DNA from: a bacterium
GTDB taxonomy: Bacteria > Bacillota > Clostridia > Oscillospirales > Acutalibacteraceae
Direction: 5' to 3'
Assembly (NCBI GenBank): GCA_022774755.1
Contig: JALFLK010000010.1
Location: 1-64,000, forward strand
Length of the DNA stretch: 64,000 nucleotides
Shown piece by piece: positions 42,434-52,236 of this stretch (the first letter of the stretch is position 1; every line of letters begins with the position of its first letter). The translations under genes and the position numbers were made by a program. The notes below the pieces were generated by a model. It worked only from the letters and a program-made list of their open reading frames with translations, did not search any database and was not told the DNA's origin.

Positions 42434-42994
42434 TCATTTGTTCTTTATTGCCTTAATTTGCGGAATACGGGTAACTGCTTTTGCCAATGTAAGTGTAATT
42501 AAAATTTCAGGAACTGCTAAAATCAGAGCTTGCAGGGCTCTTGTGCCAAGCGTAATAAGGAAAGGCAGACCGAATGCTATATTAAGCCAGAGCGTGCCTA
42601 AAAAAATGTGGATAAACACGGCGTTAATTACATAGGAAATTAAAAGCCTTACAATCGTGCAGTTGTTCTTGTAAAGAAACAGCCCGAAGAGAATACCGGT
42701 CAGAATTCCGCTTATTGTAAATCCGGGGAAGTATGCCCCCTGAGGGCTTAGGATATAAGAGATAATGTCTCCCAAACCGCCTACGCAGGCGCCTGCAACA
42801 GGACCGTACATTATGCAGACAAGCATAAGGGGAATAAATGCAAAGCCGAATTTCATTGACGGGGCAAACGCAAGGGTTAAATTGCCGAAATACCCCAGTA
42901 CAATCCGCAGTGCCAGCAACATTCCGATTGCGCACAGGGAATAGGGATGAGAAAGCTCTTTTGCGCTTTTTTTGAACTGATTTAAAATATACAT
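42434..42994 (-). CDS. folT: Folate-family ECF transporter S component
   Basis: 186 aa polytopic; upstream THF riboswitch supports folate assignment. Confidence 0.85.
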   Translation of the reverse strand: MYILNQFKKSAKELSHPYSLCAIGMLLALRIVLGYFGNLTLAFAPSMKFGFAFIPLMLVCIMYGPVAGACVGGLGDIISYILSPQGAYFPGFTISGILTGILFGLFLYKNNCTIVRLLISYVINAVFIHIFLGTLWLNIAFGLPFLITLGTRALQALILAVPEILITLTLAKAVTRIPQIKAIKNK

Positions 42995-43054
42995 AAAAAC
43001 CTCCTGGTGTGTGTTGTTACATTAGGAGGCAGATCGCTAATCAAAAATCAGCAT

Positions 43055-43084
43055 AAAAAAGCGGACAGATGCTCATCTGCCCGC
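43055..43084 (-). terminator. Terminator of the THF riboswitch expression platform
   Basis: GCGGACAGATGCTCATCTGCCCGC, with six T residues on the minus strand. Confidence 0.8.
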
Positions 43085-43099
43085 CGGGAATCGTCCTAA

Positions 43100-43201
43100 A
43101 GTAACAGCGGGATGCAAATTTTGTACCGCAGGCTACGCCTTTCGTTCCCTTGACAACTCCCCGTTCAAAGGACACTTTACGCACAAAATTCTACTCTGTG
43201 A
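43100..43201 (-). promoter_or_regulatory. THF riboswitch upstream of folT
   Basis: Minus strand ACAGAGTAGAATTTTGTGCGTAAAGTGTCCTTTGAACGGGGAGTTGTCAAGGGAACGAAAGGCGTAGCCTGCGGTACAAAATTTGCATCCCGCTGT matches the THF aptamer layout, including the GGGGA/ATCCC pseudoknot. Confidence 0.88.
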
Positions 43202-43262
43202 ACATATTTATTATATCACCGTTTGCGCCTTTGTCAATACTTTGCTTTAATGATTTATCAGG

Positions 43263-43970
43263 TTAAATTACGCCGTTAAAGGCAAGTACAATCAAAACGC
43301 AGGTGAGAAGCACCAGAGATCCGGTAATAATTGTGCCGGCTATTGCAGGGACGCCGCCGCTGTTTGAAGCCTTGCTTTCGGGAATCAGGTTTTGCTTTCT
43401 CAGGGCGCTTACAATGGGCTTATAAAGAACAAGCACAATACCGCCGTTGATTGCCGCTTTGAGCAGATTAAAGGGAATAAAAGCAGGAATCAGCAGAGAT
43501 ACTACCGCTTCTCTGGGCACATTCATATACATAGGGGTCACGATGTAATTCCACAGAACCATTGCGACGGTTGCTGCGGTGGTGCCAACGGCTAATCCAG
43601 CAACGGCAGAGGCGACAGTGCGCCTGTTTTTGTAAATCAGAGCCGCCGGACATACAAAGCACCCTGTGGCAATTATGTTCATAATACAGCCGATTATGCC
43701 TGTGTCGCTTATTGTAAACATCTCTACAAGGCATACGGCGACAGTCATTGAAATTCCCGAAAGAGGTCCGAAAATAAATGCGCCGATCATTATTATTGCA
43801 CATTTAAATTCTAAATCAAGAAAAGGCACGGCAGGAATAATAGGAAGCCTGAAAATCATTACAGCCACATACGCCATAGCCGTAATAAGCCCCAGAATCG
43901 CCAGCTTTTTCGTGCGGTAAGTGCGGTCCTCACCGGAAATCAGTTTTGGTTCTTTTGTTTTGCTAATCAT
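43263..43970 (-). CDS. ribU: Riboflavin-type ECF transporter S component
   Basis: Polytopic S-component pattern; FMN riboswitch in the leader supports riboflavin specificity. Confidence 0.82.
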   Translation of the reverse strand: MISKTKEPKLISGEDRTYRTKKLAILGLITAMAYVAVMIFRLPIIPAVPFLDLEFKCAIIMIGAFIFGPLSGISMTVAVCLVEMFTISDTGIIGCIMNIIATGCFVCPAALIYKNRRTVASAVAGLAVGTTAATVAMVLWNYIVTPMYMNVPREAVVSLLIPAFIPFNLLKAAINGGIVLVLYKPIVSALRKQNLIPESKASNSGGVPAIAGTIITGSLVLLTCVLIVLAFNGVI

Positions 43971-44090
43971 AATAAATCCTCCTTTGCGGTTGTCGACTTC
44001 AATCTTTGCAGACGGTGTTATAAAAGATTACACCCGCATATCCGACTGTTTCGGAGAGATTTTTACCGGAAAGTAAAAAAGTCGAGTACC

Positions 44091-44176
44091 TCGACACGCA
44101 ATCCGTGCAGACAGCTTTTGCTGAAAACAGCCTTTTATGCCCGAGCACAGCCTAGCAATTTCCTATAATGTAAAAA
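44091..44176 (-). repeat. Dispersed intergenic repeat, copy 2, in the ribU leader
   Basis: Reverse complement aligns without gaps to 17199-17284. Confidence 0.8.
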
Positions 44177-44198
44177 AAGCTCCGCTTTTAAGCGGAGC
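44172..44198 (-). terminator. Terminator of the FMN riboswitch expression platform
   Basis: CGCTCCGCTTAAAAGCGGAGC followed by TTTTTTT on the minus strand. Confidence 0.85.
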
Positions 44199-44245
44199 GA
44201 ATAAGTAAAACAAGCTGTGCCTTAAAAATTTGACAAAGCCGTTTA

Positions 44246-44357
44246 TCTTCTTTCATCCGGACTGTACCGTCGGCACCTGAATTTCACAGGTTCGGCAAGC
44301 AAAAGCTTGTTAGCGGGCTATACCGCCGGTGAGGAATTGCACCTCGCCCCGAAGACA
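44246..44357 (-). promoter_or_regulatory. FMN riboswitch (RFN element) upstream of ribU
   Basis: Minus strand CTTCGGGGCGAGGTGCAATTCCTCACCGGCGGTATAGCCCGC...GAACCTGTGAAATTCAGGTGCCGACGGTACAGTCCGGATGAAAGAAG. Confidence 0.97.
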
Positions 44358-44459
44358 ACCTAATATTATTATATGTTTTATTTTCGTGTTGTCAATATGT
44401 TTTTAAAAATAATATAATTCTGATAAAGAATTATTATGTGAGTAGCAAATACAATACTG

Positions 44460-45323
44460 TTAATATGTTTCGTCACCGTCTAAATTGCAGGGTTTTGATA
44501 AATCAAGATAAGCAATATCGTGGTGGGGAACCTGTTTTTCTTTGGGAGGTTCTGTCATATAATCACCGAAAACAATGGTCAGATACTCGTCGTAGCCCTT
44601 CATAATGGGAACCTTTATCCCCTCAAAATCAACCTCAACGCTGTCTTTGTAAATTCGGGAGGGATATTTATAGGTCATAAAGTGAGGACCTGCGCATAGC
44701 TCGGTAACATAGTCGCTTTCGTAAAAATTATATTTGCTCATTTGTTTTTCGGCAAATCGCCATATTTTTGTCCGGGTCTTGGGTTTTCTAAACAGCTTTA
44801 AAAGTAATTTACTGCCTGCGCTTAACAGCTTTCCGTGGTTTTCGGGAACAATCTGTGCCAAAAACAGGGAGTAAATCATTGCCCAAAAATACTGAATATA
44901 TCTTTTGATTTTGCCGTCGGGACAGCCGTCAATGGGAAATACATCCAGCACAAGCCCATGGGGAATTTTTACATTCCGCTGATTATCCTTAACCATTGTG
45001 TAGTTGGTGTCGGTTACCGTGACGAAAATGTTGCCTGTAAAAGTGTTGTCATCGGTTTTTAAAAGCACAAACCTGCCGTCGGTTTTCTGCTGACGCCAAA
45101 GCTTAACAAGCATTTCGTAGTCAGGACGGGGCATCAGCACATCAATGTCGTCGTCCCAGGGGACAAATCCGCCTGTGCGAAGCGCTCCGATACAACATCC
45201 TCCGCAAAGGTAAAAATTGAGGTCGTTTTTGTAACAGAAATCTCTGATAAATTCAAGAGTGTCAAGCTCTTTAAGCTGTAATTCCCTTAAAAGCTCGGGG
45301 GTCAGCGTTACATTTTCAGACAT
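44460..45323 (-). CDS. LicD family protein
   Basis: LYLCGGCCIGALRTGGFVPWDDDIDVLMPRPDYE. Confidence 0.92.
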   Translation of the reverse strand: MSENVTLTPELLRELQLKELDTLEFIRDFCYKNDLNFYLCGGCCIGALRTGGFVPWDDDIDVLMPRPDYEMLVKLWRQQKTDGRFVLLKTDDNTFTGNIFVTVTDTNYTMVKDNQRNVKIPHGLVLDVFPIDGCPDGKIKRYIQYFWAMIYSLFLAQIVPENHGKLLSAGSKLLLKLFRKPKTRTKIWRFAEKQMSKYNFYESDYVTELCAGPHFMTYKYPSRIYKDSVEVDFEGIKVPIMKGYDEYLTIVFGDYMTEPPKEKQVPHHDIAYLDLSKPCNLDGDETY

Positions 45324-45427
45324 ATTTTCCTCCTTGCTTTCCTATTCTCCATACTTTAATTATAAAACCTGCCTTAAAACCTTGTCTTGGTTTTAGGAGA
45401 ATCAGCGTCAGGCTTGTCCGATTTTGC

Positions 45428-46522
45428 CTATTTATTTATTTCTTCTTCTTTTTGCTTTAAAATTACCGTGTTCTTCTTAACCTTAGTTTTAACCTTTTCA
45501 ATTTGTTTGTCGGCAAAAGACTGCTTGTGCTTTCGCTTCCAAAAAGGAATACTTATAAGACCTGCGTATGTTCCCACACCGTAGGCAATATGCAGAATCG
45601 GGAAAATAAAGGGGAGCAAAAAGAACTGGGGCTGAACATTTTTAGTGGCAAAGCACCCTACTGTGTTTACAATATCAAACATTGCGTAAAGAATTGTCAG
45701 AATTTCCAGAGGGAGAGGAAAACCCCAAAAAGCAAGCACGATAAACAGGACAAGCGCACCTACAAAAAGCATCGGAGCAAAATGATAGTAGGAAAGGCAC
45801 TTGGGACAGGTTGAAACCGTAAGTCCAATCCACTTGCCGTTGCTGAATTTTTGCTTTATCATATCTCTTAGTCTGTTTCGTGTGTGCTGATATGAAATAA
45901 TATCGGGACAACAGCACAGCCTGTATCCGGCTTGTCTTATTCTGTAATGAAGTTCGTTGTCCTCTGTCCTTCCTAAATTTTCGTTAAAGCCTCCCACTTT
46001 TTCAAAAACCTCACGCTTATATGCGGCGTGGAACAGGCTGTCCATATATTCTCTTTTTGCCGGCGGACGCCTGTACGAGGCTACGGAGCTTCCGAACAGC
46101 GACTCCTCCGCCGCAAGCAAGGTAAGCTTCCAGGGGGAAATATCGGCAGTTATGTTGGGTCTTCCGCCACCGACAACCTTTTCGCCCAGATTTATGTTAT
46201 AAACATTTCTTGAAACAAAATTTCTCGGGATTCTTGCGTGGGCGTCAACACGGATAATAACATCGCCGTGGGCGTTCATAATCGCACAGTTCCAGGAGGA
46301 CGCCTGATTCCGCTTTGCACATTGAGCAATAACAACATTTGCAAAGCCGTAATCGGTGTTTTTAAAATCCTCCATCATTTTTCTTGTTTTGTCGTTTGAG
46401 TTGCTGTCAACAAGGACTACCTCAATCTGGTCATGTGGATAATCCTGCATTGAAAAGTCTCTGAACAGGCCGTTGAGCACCTTTTCTTCATTATAGGCTA
46501 TCATACACAGCGAAACTAACAT
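45428..46522 (-). CDS. Glycosyltransferase family 2 membrane protein
   Basis: VSLCMIAYNEEKVLNGLFRDFSMQDYP...VLVDSNSNDKTRKMMEDF; C-terminal TM segments. Confidence 0.9.
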   Translation of the reverse strand: MLVSLCMIAYNEEKVLNGLFRDFSMQDYPHDQIEVVLVDSNSNDKTRKMMEDFKNTDYGFANVVIAQCAKRNQASSWNCAIMNAHGDVIIRVDAHARIPRNFVSRNVYNINLGEKVVGGGRPNITADISPWKLTLLAAEESLFGSSVASYRRPPAKREYMDSLFHAAYKREVFEKVGGFNENLGRTEDNELHYRIRQAGYRLCCCPDIISYQHTRNRLRDMIKQKFSNGKWIGLTVSTCPKCLSYYHFAPMLFVGALVLFIVLAFWGFPLPLEILTILYAMFDIVNTVGCFATKNVQPQFFLLPFIFPILHIAYGVGTYAGLISIPFWKRKHKQSFADKQIEKVKTKVKKNTVILKQKEEEINK

Positions 46523-46529
46523 ACTAAGC

Positions 46530-47321
46530 TTATGCCTCCCTTTTTAAGCGAATAAGCCATTTTGCGGAGGTTCCGAAAGATACCCCCATATAAGGCACAA
46601 CATAGAAAACAGGCAGAACAAAAAAGCATAGGAGTATCCAGAAAACAAAGCTAATAAACAGCTTTGCAATGTCCTTTGTGTGCCCTTTTGATGTTTTTAA
46701 GGTTTCGGAAATTACAGCTTTAAATCCGTAATTTCCGTATTCTGCCATAACAAAGTCGGAAAGAAAAAACCTAAAGTTATACATAACGGCAAGGGTTATT
46801 CCTAAGGCTGATAAAACACCGCCGATTATGTTAAGCGCCAATTTTGTCTGTTCACCGTCTGCAAATGTACCGCCGATTGTAATAAAGGTGATTCCCGGCA
46901 GTGAAAAGCAAACGAAAGCAAGGAAAAACGCTAATAGTTTTGCAGATATTACTCCCAGCGCCGTAAAATACCTTTTGGGCGATGTAAAATAAAACAGCAG
47001 GTCGTCAGGACTGCACCGGTTGTAAACGGCTATATTATAGCAAAGCCTTGAAAAACCGCTGGTAATCGGGCTTATTCCGAAAACCATAAGCACCGAAAGG
47101 GTGTTTATGATTAAGCCGAGAAGTACCTTAGACTTTTTTATCTGATAGGTTGAGGTGTTAAGCGCATTAAACCCGAACAGAAGCGAGTAATAAAGGCAAA
47201 AAACAACCAGAAAAGCTATCATCATTACCGACAAACAACCTAATGCCAAAGACCAGTTGCCTGCGGACAGAGAACGGCGTGCCTGAAATTTTATGGTTTT
47301 TTCCGCTTTCATCATATACAA
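46530..47321 (-). CDS. Hypothetical polytopic membrane protein
   Basis: 263 aa, several TM segments; no family confidently recognised. Confidence 0.65.
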   Translation of the reverse strand: MYMMKAEKTIKFQARRSLSAGNWSLALGCLSVMMIAFLVVFCLYYSLLFGFNALNTSTYQIKKSKVLLGLIINTLSVLMVFGISPITSGFSRLCYNIAVYNRCSPDDLLFYFTSPKRYFTALGVISAKLLAFFLAFVCFSLPGITFITIGGTFADGEQTKLALNIIGGVLSALGITLAVMYNFRFFLSDFVMAEYGNYGFKAVISETLKTSKGHTKDIAKLFISFVFWILLCFFVLPVFYVVPYMGVSFGTSAKWLIRLKREA

Positions 47322-47332
47322 ATCATCACTTT

Positions 47333-48697
47333 TTAAAGATTTTCGGTGTACATTTTGTACATTGCCTCAAGGCATATTTCTGCGTGTTTAAAGTAATTTT
47401 TCATGTCTATGCTTTCATCGGCATTGTGCATATTGATTTCATCTCCGGGGAATACCGGACCGAAAGCAACTCCGTTTCCGCCAAGCTTTCTGGCGTATGT
47501 TCCGCCGCCTGTGGTGTAAAGGGAAGCATCCTCTCCCGTGACGGTTTTATATGCCTGCGACAGAAGATTTATTATCTTGCTGTCTTTTTCCAAATAGAGA
47601 GGTCTCAGGTGGCTCAGCACCTTTACCTTGAGATTTTCAAGCTCTGCGGATTTTGAAATTCGGTACAAAATTCCGTCGCCGTTTACGGTTACGGGATATC
47701 TTACATCAAGGGTAAGCTCCGCTTTGCCGTCGATAATTTTAACCATTCCCACATTAACCGTCAGCTCACCGGAAACGCTGTCGCACATTTTTATGCCCAA
47801 AGACCTGCCGTCGGTTTCGTTATTGATTGCGTAATCAATAAAGGTGCAGATGCTTCCCAAATCGCTGTGGCAAAAATGCTCCGCCAGCAGTTTAACAAGC
47901 TGAGCCGCTGCATTTTTGCCTTTTTCAGGCTCGCAGGCGTGGGCTGACTTGCCCCTGCACAGAATCATCAGCCCGTCGATTGTGTAAATAAATTCAAAAT
48001 TACCGCCGCTTGCGTCGGCAAGCCTCATAAGCTGGTGGTCGTCATATTCGTTGGTTTCAAGAAGAGCGTAGGCGGTGTCGGGAACAGCGTTTACGGCTTT
48101 GCCCGAATGAAACTCCGTAAGAGCCTTGCCGTCGTGACCGTCTGCGTACAATTTAAGCTGGAGAATTCCTTTTTCTCCAATGCAAATTCCGTATTCGCTG
48201 TCGGGAGTAAAGGAGTAGTCGGGAACGGGCTCCTCTTTAAAGTAAATGTCCATATCCTTCATACCCTTTTCTTCATCTGTGCCGAAAATTGCCCTGAGGG
48301 CGTTTTTGCCCTGAACACCGCTTTCTTTAAGCACCCTTAAACAATAGAGATTTATAAGCGCCGCCCCCTTATCGTCGGCAACACCTCTGCCGTACAGTCT
48401 GCCGTCTTTTTGAGTAAGCTCAAAGGGTACAACCGTCCAGTTGTTTCCTGCCGGAACAACATCCAGATGAGTCAGAACTCCGCAGAGTTTACCGCCATGT
48501 CCCAACTGAGCGTGACCGGCTTTGTCTTTAACATTTTTTGTTACAAGGCCGAAATCTTCGGCTCTTTTAAGAATGAAATTAAGTGCTTCCCTGCATTTTG
48601 CGTCTAGTTCTCCCGATACAGACTCAATTTTCAGCAAGGTATCCAGGTCTTTTAGAATTTCGTCTTTATATTTTAGAATCTCTTTTCCAAAATACAT
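47333..48697 (-). CDS. M20-family (Sapep/PepV-like) dipeptidase
   Basis: HLDVVPAGNNWTVVPFELTQKDGRLYGRGVADDKGAALINLYCLRVLKES, FGTDEEKGMKD. Confidence 0.9.
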   Translation of the reverse strand: MYFGKEILKYKDEILKDLDTLLKIESVSGELDAKCREALNFILKRAEDFGLVTKNVKDKAGHAQLGHGGKLCGVLTHLDVVPAGNNWTVVPFELTQKDGRLYGRGVADDKGAALINLYCLRVLKESGVQGKNALRAIFGTDEEKGMKDMDIYFKEEPVPDYSFTPDSEYGICIGEKGILQLKLYADGHDGKALTEFHSGKAVNAVPDTAYALLETNEYDDHQLMRLADASGGNFEFIYTIDGLMILCRGKSAHACEPEKGKNAAAQLVKLLAEHFCHSDLGSICTFIDYAINNETDGRSLGIKMCDSVSGELTVNVGMVKIIDGKAELTLDVRYPVTVNGDGILYRISKSAELENLKVKVLSHLRPLYLEKDSKIINLLSQAYKTVTGEDASLYTTGGGTYARKLGGNGVAFGPVFPGDEINMHNADESIDMKNYFKHAEICLEAMYKMYTENL

Positions 48698-48892
48698 TAA
48701 ATCACCCCAAATGAGTAAATGCAGACTGCGCTTTTTGCGCCTGCGCCATAAACATATATATTCACTGTATTCGATTTCTTGAATATGCCTATATGCCGAA
48801 AACGGCGTCAATACAGCCGTACGGTAATCTTATGGTAATATTATCTGTGTTTTTATGTGAAAATAAACTCGCCGAAAATACCTTTGATTTTG

Positions 48893-51313
48893 TTATTTTG
48901 CCTTATTTACAGCCTTTTTTCTAAGGCTCAATGCCAACAAAATCAACAGATAAACGACATATATTATACTACATACGACAGTAATTATAATTCCCGTATG
49001 GAAACCGGGCTGTCTGTAAACAAATTTAATGTCGCTTGTTGTTCCTCCCGGAACTCTCACCGCCATAAAGCCCTTATCCACTTTTTCTATTTCGTTTTTT
49101 TCACCGTTTACATAAGCCGTCCAGCCTTTGTCATAGGGAACGCTGAAAAACAGCAGATTATCTCCGCCTTTGTTGTCAATAAGAGCAGTAAAACCGTCGT
49201 TGTCGTAGGCAAATTGTGAACAGCTGTTTTCCTTCAGCTTTGCACATTCATCAAAATAGCTTTCGTAGGTATAGCTGAATTTTTGTATAATGCTCTGACC
49301 GTTGTAGCTTTCGCTGTGAGTTATATCCGAATACTTTTTCATCTGCTCGTCTGTAAGCACAAGAGCCTTTGTCAGAGCCAGATGACGGTCAAATTTCCTG
49401 ATGGTTTCCCAGTCTGTTTCGGTAATATATTGTTCAAACATAAAGCCCATGGGAATGTAGTGCTGATTTTCGTATATATCACAGCCGTTTTCGGTGGTCA
49501 GGTACTTCCAGCCGGGCATATCGCTTTCGTCATTGTTATTTTCATAGACGGTAAACTGCTTGTCGTTGTCAGTAGAATCAAAAAGATATTTACAGCTCAG
49601 CAATCCCCTGAGAGCGTAGTAGTCACATTTTGGCCGTGAAGCAACATCTCTTGTGATGCCTATTGAATCGTAAAATTCCATTATTGAGGGTGAAACCACG
49701 CTGTGAAATGCGTTAATTGATGGAATCTGCCAGTACATTGCAAGGTTATCAAGAGATTCGTAAAAATCACTTCTTACGGTGTGCAGGTCATCAATGGTCA
49801 GGTCTTCTCCGTTATTCAGCGCATAGGGAATTATAAATGATTTATCGTTTCCGCCGTATGTCTTACCGGAAATTACTACAAATGTGGATGTAACGGCAGT
49901 AATAATTCCCACGCCTGCCATAATCCATCCTGCAAATTTTTTGGGATTGTTTCTGAATTTTTTAATAATAAGGGCGCAAAGCAAAATCCCTGTTACAGCG
50001 GCGGCGACATAAATCCAAAATCTGTCGGGATATGCCTCGACGCCTATTTGAAAATCGGTAATTTCATCGGGGTCTGTTTTGCTGTATGTGTATGATGGAA
50101 TCAATCCTATAAGCAAGCCTATGCCCAATGTTATTCCTGCTGTCCACCCAATGGCCCGCTCCCAGTTTACACGGCTGTTTTCCAGTGCGGTAACCGTTGC
50201 AAGAGAAGTCATAAGCGTAAGCATATAGAACCACCTTGCGTAGTAAATACTGCTGTTAAAAAGCTGAAAAGCACTGTTAAAAAGCGGTATAAACGCCATA
50301 ATAAATAAAATCGGCAGTATTTTTTTAAGCCAGTGTTTTGACCTTGTCTGCAAAAATCCTATAACTCCTGCCATGCTGAACAAGGGGAGCCATCCGCTGA
50401 CCGACGCCCAGTTACATTCAACATCTTTGGTGAAGTTGGGGAATGCAGGAAGTTCCGGAGGGAAGAAAAAGCTCAGGAAAATGTACCAATACCTCTGGGA
50501 GATTTTGTAAGCCAGAGCGTTCCAGCCGTTCGGGAGCTTTTCAAGCCTTGGATTGCCCATAACGCTGAGAACTGACGGAAGCAAAAGAACAGCCGTTGCC
50601 GCAAATCCCAGGAGAACCTCAAAAACCAGCGTGAGCATTTTTTTTACGCTTAATCTGTAATTTTTAGTGCAGACCATTACAATCCAGTAAATTATGACAA
50701 ATACAACCTGACCTGCAAAAAAGTAATAATTTACTATGCAGGAGGCAAAAACTCCCAGAGCGAGAACTCCTTTTCTGCCGTCTTTCATAAGGCTGTCAAG
50801 TGAAGCCAGAAGAAGCGGAAAAGCAATGATTGCCTCGTGAAAATGAAAGAAAAATATGTTATATACGGAAAATCCCGAGAAAGTGTAAAGAAGACTGCCG
50901 ATTACTGCAAAATCTTTGTTTTTTACATATCTTTTCAGGTAAAGATATGCCGCAAGGGAGGCGCAGACAAATTTTAGCATAAACAGCGGTCCCATAAGGT
51001 ACGGCACGGCTTTGCTTGGGAACAGCATTGTTATCCAGAAAAAGGGACTTCCCAACAGGTAAAAGCTGTAACTTCCCACAAGACCCGAGCCTAAGTCGGT
51101 CGTACTGCTCCAATTTACATTTCCCTGCAAAATTGCGTCGTGTACCATCTGATAAAAAGGAACTTCCTGAACATTAAAATCGCCGTAATACAGAAAATAT
51201 CCTCCGTCATATATCATAACCGGCACAAAAAGAATCGCAGAAAACAACAGTGAAAGCAAAAAGGTTTTTAAAACATAGTGCTGTTTTTTTGTGGTGTGGG
51301 GAGTTAAGGTCAC
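48893..51313 (-). CDS. YfhO family membrane protein
   Basis: 806 aa polytopic protein; C-terminal LLFFSVPYDKGWTAYVNGEKNEIEKVDKGFMAVRVPGG. Confidence 0.9.
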   Translation of the reverse strand: MTLTPHTTKKQHYVLKTFLLSLLFSAILFVPVMIYDGGYFLYYGDFNVQEVPFYQMVHDAILQGNVNWSSTTDLGSGLVGSYSFYLLGSPFFWITMLFPSKAVPYLMGPLFMLKFVCASLAAYLYLKRYVKNKDFAVIGSLLYTFSGFSVYNIFFFHFHEAIIAFPLLLASLDSLMKDGRKGVLALGVFASCIVNYYFFAGQVVFVIIYWIVMVCTKNYRLSVKKMLTLVFEVLLGFAATAVLLLPSVLSVMGNPRLEKLPNGWNALAYKISQRYWYIFLSFFFPPELPAFPNFTKDVECNWASVSGWLPLFSMAGVIGFLQTRSKHWLKKILPILFIMAFIPLFNSAFQLFNSSIYYARWFYMLTLMTSLATVTALENSRVNWERAIGWTAGITLGIGLLIGLIPSYTYSKTDPDEITDFQIGVEAYPDRFWIYVAAAVTGILLCALIIKKFRNNPKKFAGWIMAGVGIITAVTSTFVVISGKTYGGNDKSFIIPYALNNGEDLTIDDLHTVRSDFYESLDNLAMYWQIPSINAFHSVVSPSIMEFYDSIGITRDVASRPKCDYYALRGLLSCKYLFDSTDNDKQFTVYENNNDESDMPGWKYLTTENGCDIYENQHYIPMGFMFEQYITETDWETIRKFDRHLALTKALVLTDEQMKKYSDITHSESYNGQSIIQKFSYTYESYFDECAKLKENSCSQFAYDNDGFTALIDNKGGDNLLFFSVPYDKGWTAYVNGEKNEIEKVDKGFMAVRVPGGTTSDIKFVYRQPGFHTGIIITVVCSIIYVVYLLILLALSLRKKAVNKAK

Positions 51314-51457
51314 GGTTTGCCCTCCGAATAATATTTTAAAATCTTTACTTTTTCAGCAAATAAAGTATAATATTTATTACAGTATATCATAAATCTATCC
51401 TATTTTCACTATAATTTTACAAAAAATTGTGAAAATGCCGTAAAAAAGGGGAAAAAT

Positions 51458-52057
51458 ATGAAAAATAAAGAAAACGGTCATTTTTTTGCCATGCTGTCAA
51501 GAATGAAATATATAAACCGCTGGGGACTGATGAACAATACAAGAAACGAAAATATCTGCGAGCACAGCCTGCAAACGGCGTTTTTTGCTCATGCTCTGGC
51601 GCTGATTGAAAACAAACGTTTCGGCGCACACCTTGACCCTCGGCGAGCCGCAGTTTTGGCAATGTATCACGACTGTTCCGAGATTTTAACGGGCGATATG
51701 CCTACGCCTGTTAAATATTATGACGAGAGAATTGTCAGCGCATACAAAAATGTTGAGAGAATATCCTGCAACAGGCTGATTTCTATGCTGCCGGAGGATT
51801 TGCAGGAAGAGTACCGTGATATTATGTTCTTTCAGGGTGAAGACGACGAGGTACTTAAAAAAATCGTCAAAGGGGCAGACAAGCTTTCCGCCCTTGTTAA
51901 GTGTATTGAAGAGCTGAGAATGGGCAACGATGAGTTTGAAAAAGCCAAGGCTTCAACACTTGAAGCTCTGCAAAAAATGGACATAAAATCGGTTAATGTG
52001 TTCCTTGATGAATTTTTGCCGTCGTTCTACCTTACTATCGACGAACAGGACGGTTAG
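51458..52057 (+). CDS. YfbR-like 5'-deoxynucleotidase (HD domain)
   Basis: MLSRMKYINRWGLMNNTRNENICEHSLQTAFFAHALA, AMYHDCSEILTGDMPTPVKY. Confidence 0.9.
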   Translation: MKNKENGHFFAMLSRMKYINRWGLMNNTRNENICEHSLQTAFFAHALALIENKRFGAHLDPRRAAVLAMYHDCSEILTGDMPTPVKYYDERIVSAYKNVERISCNRLISMLPEDLQEEYRDIMFFQGEDDEVLKKIVKGADKLSALVKCIEELRMGNDEFEKAKASTLEALQKMDIKSVNVFLDEFLPSFYLTIDEQDG

Positions 52058-52236
52058 ACAAAATCAGTACATTATTTAGTACATTATCAACAAAATGTTC
52101 ACACAAACAACATATTATTGTCTATAATAATTCGTATTTAGAATTATTACCTTGTATATTTTGTGGTATAATAGTTTCTATTGATGAAAACGCACTAAAT
52201 ATGACTGTTTGAAATCTTAAAAAAGGAGTGACACCT

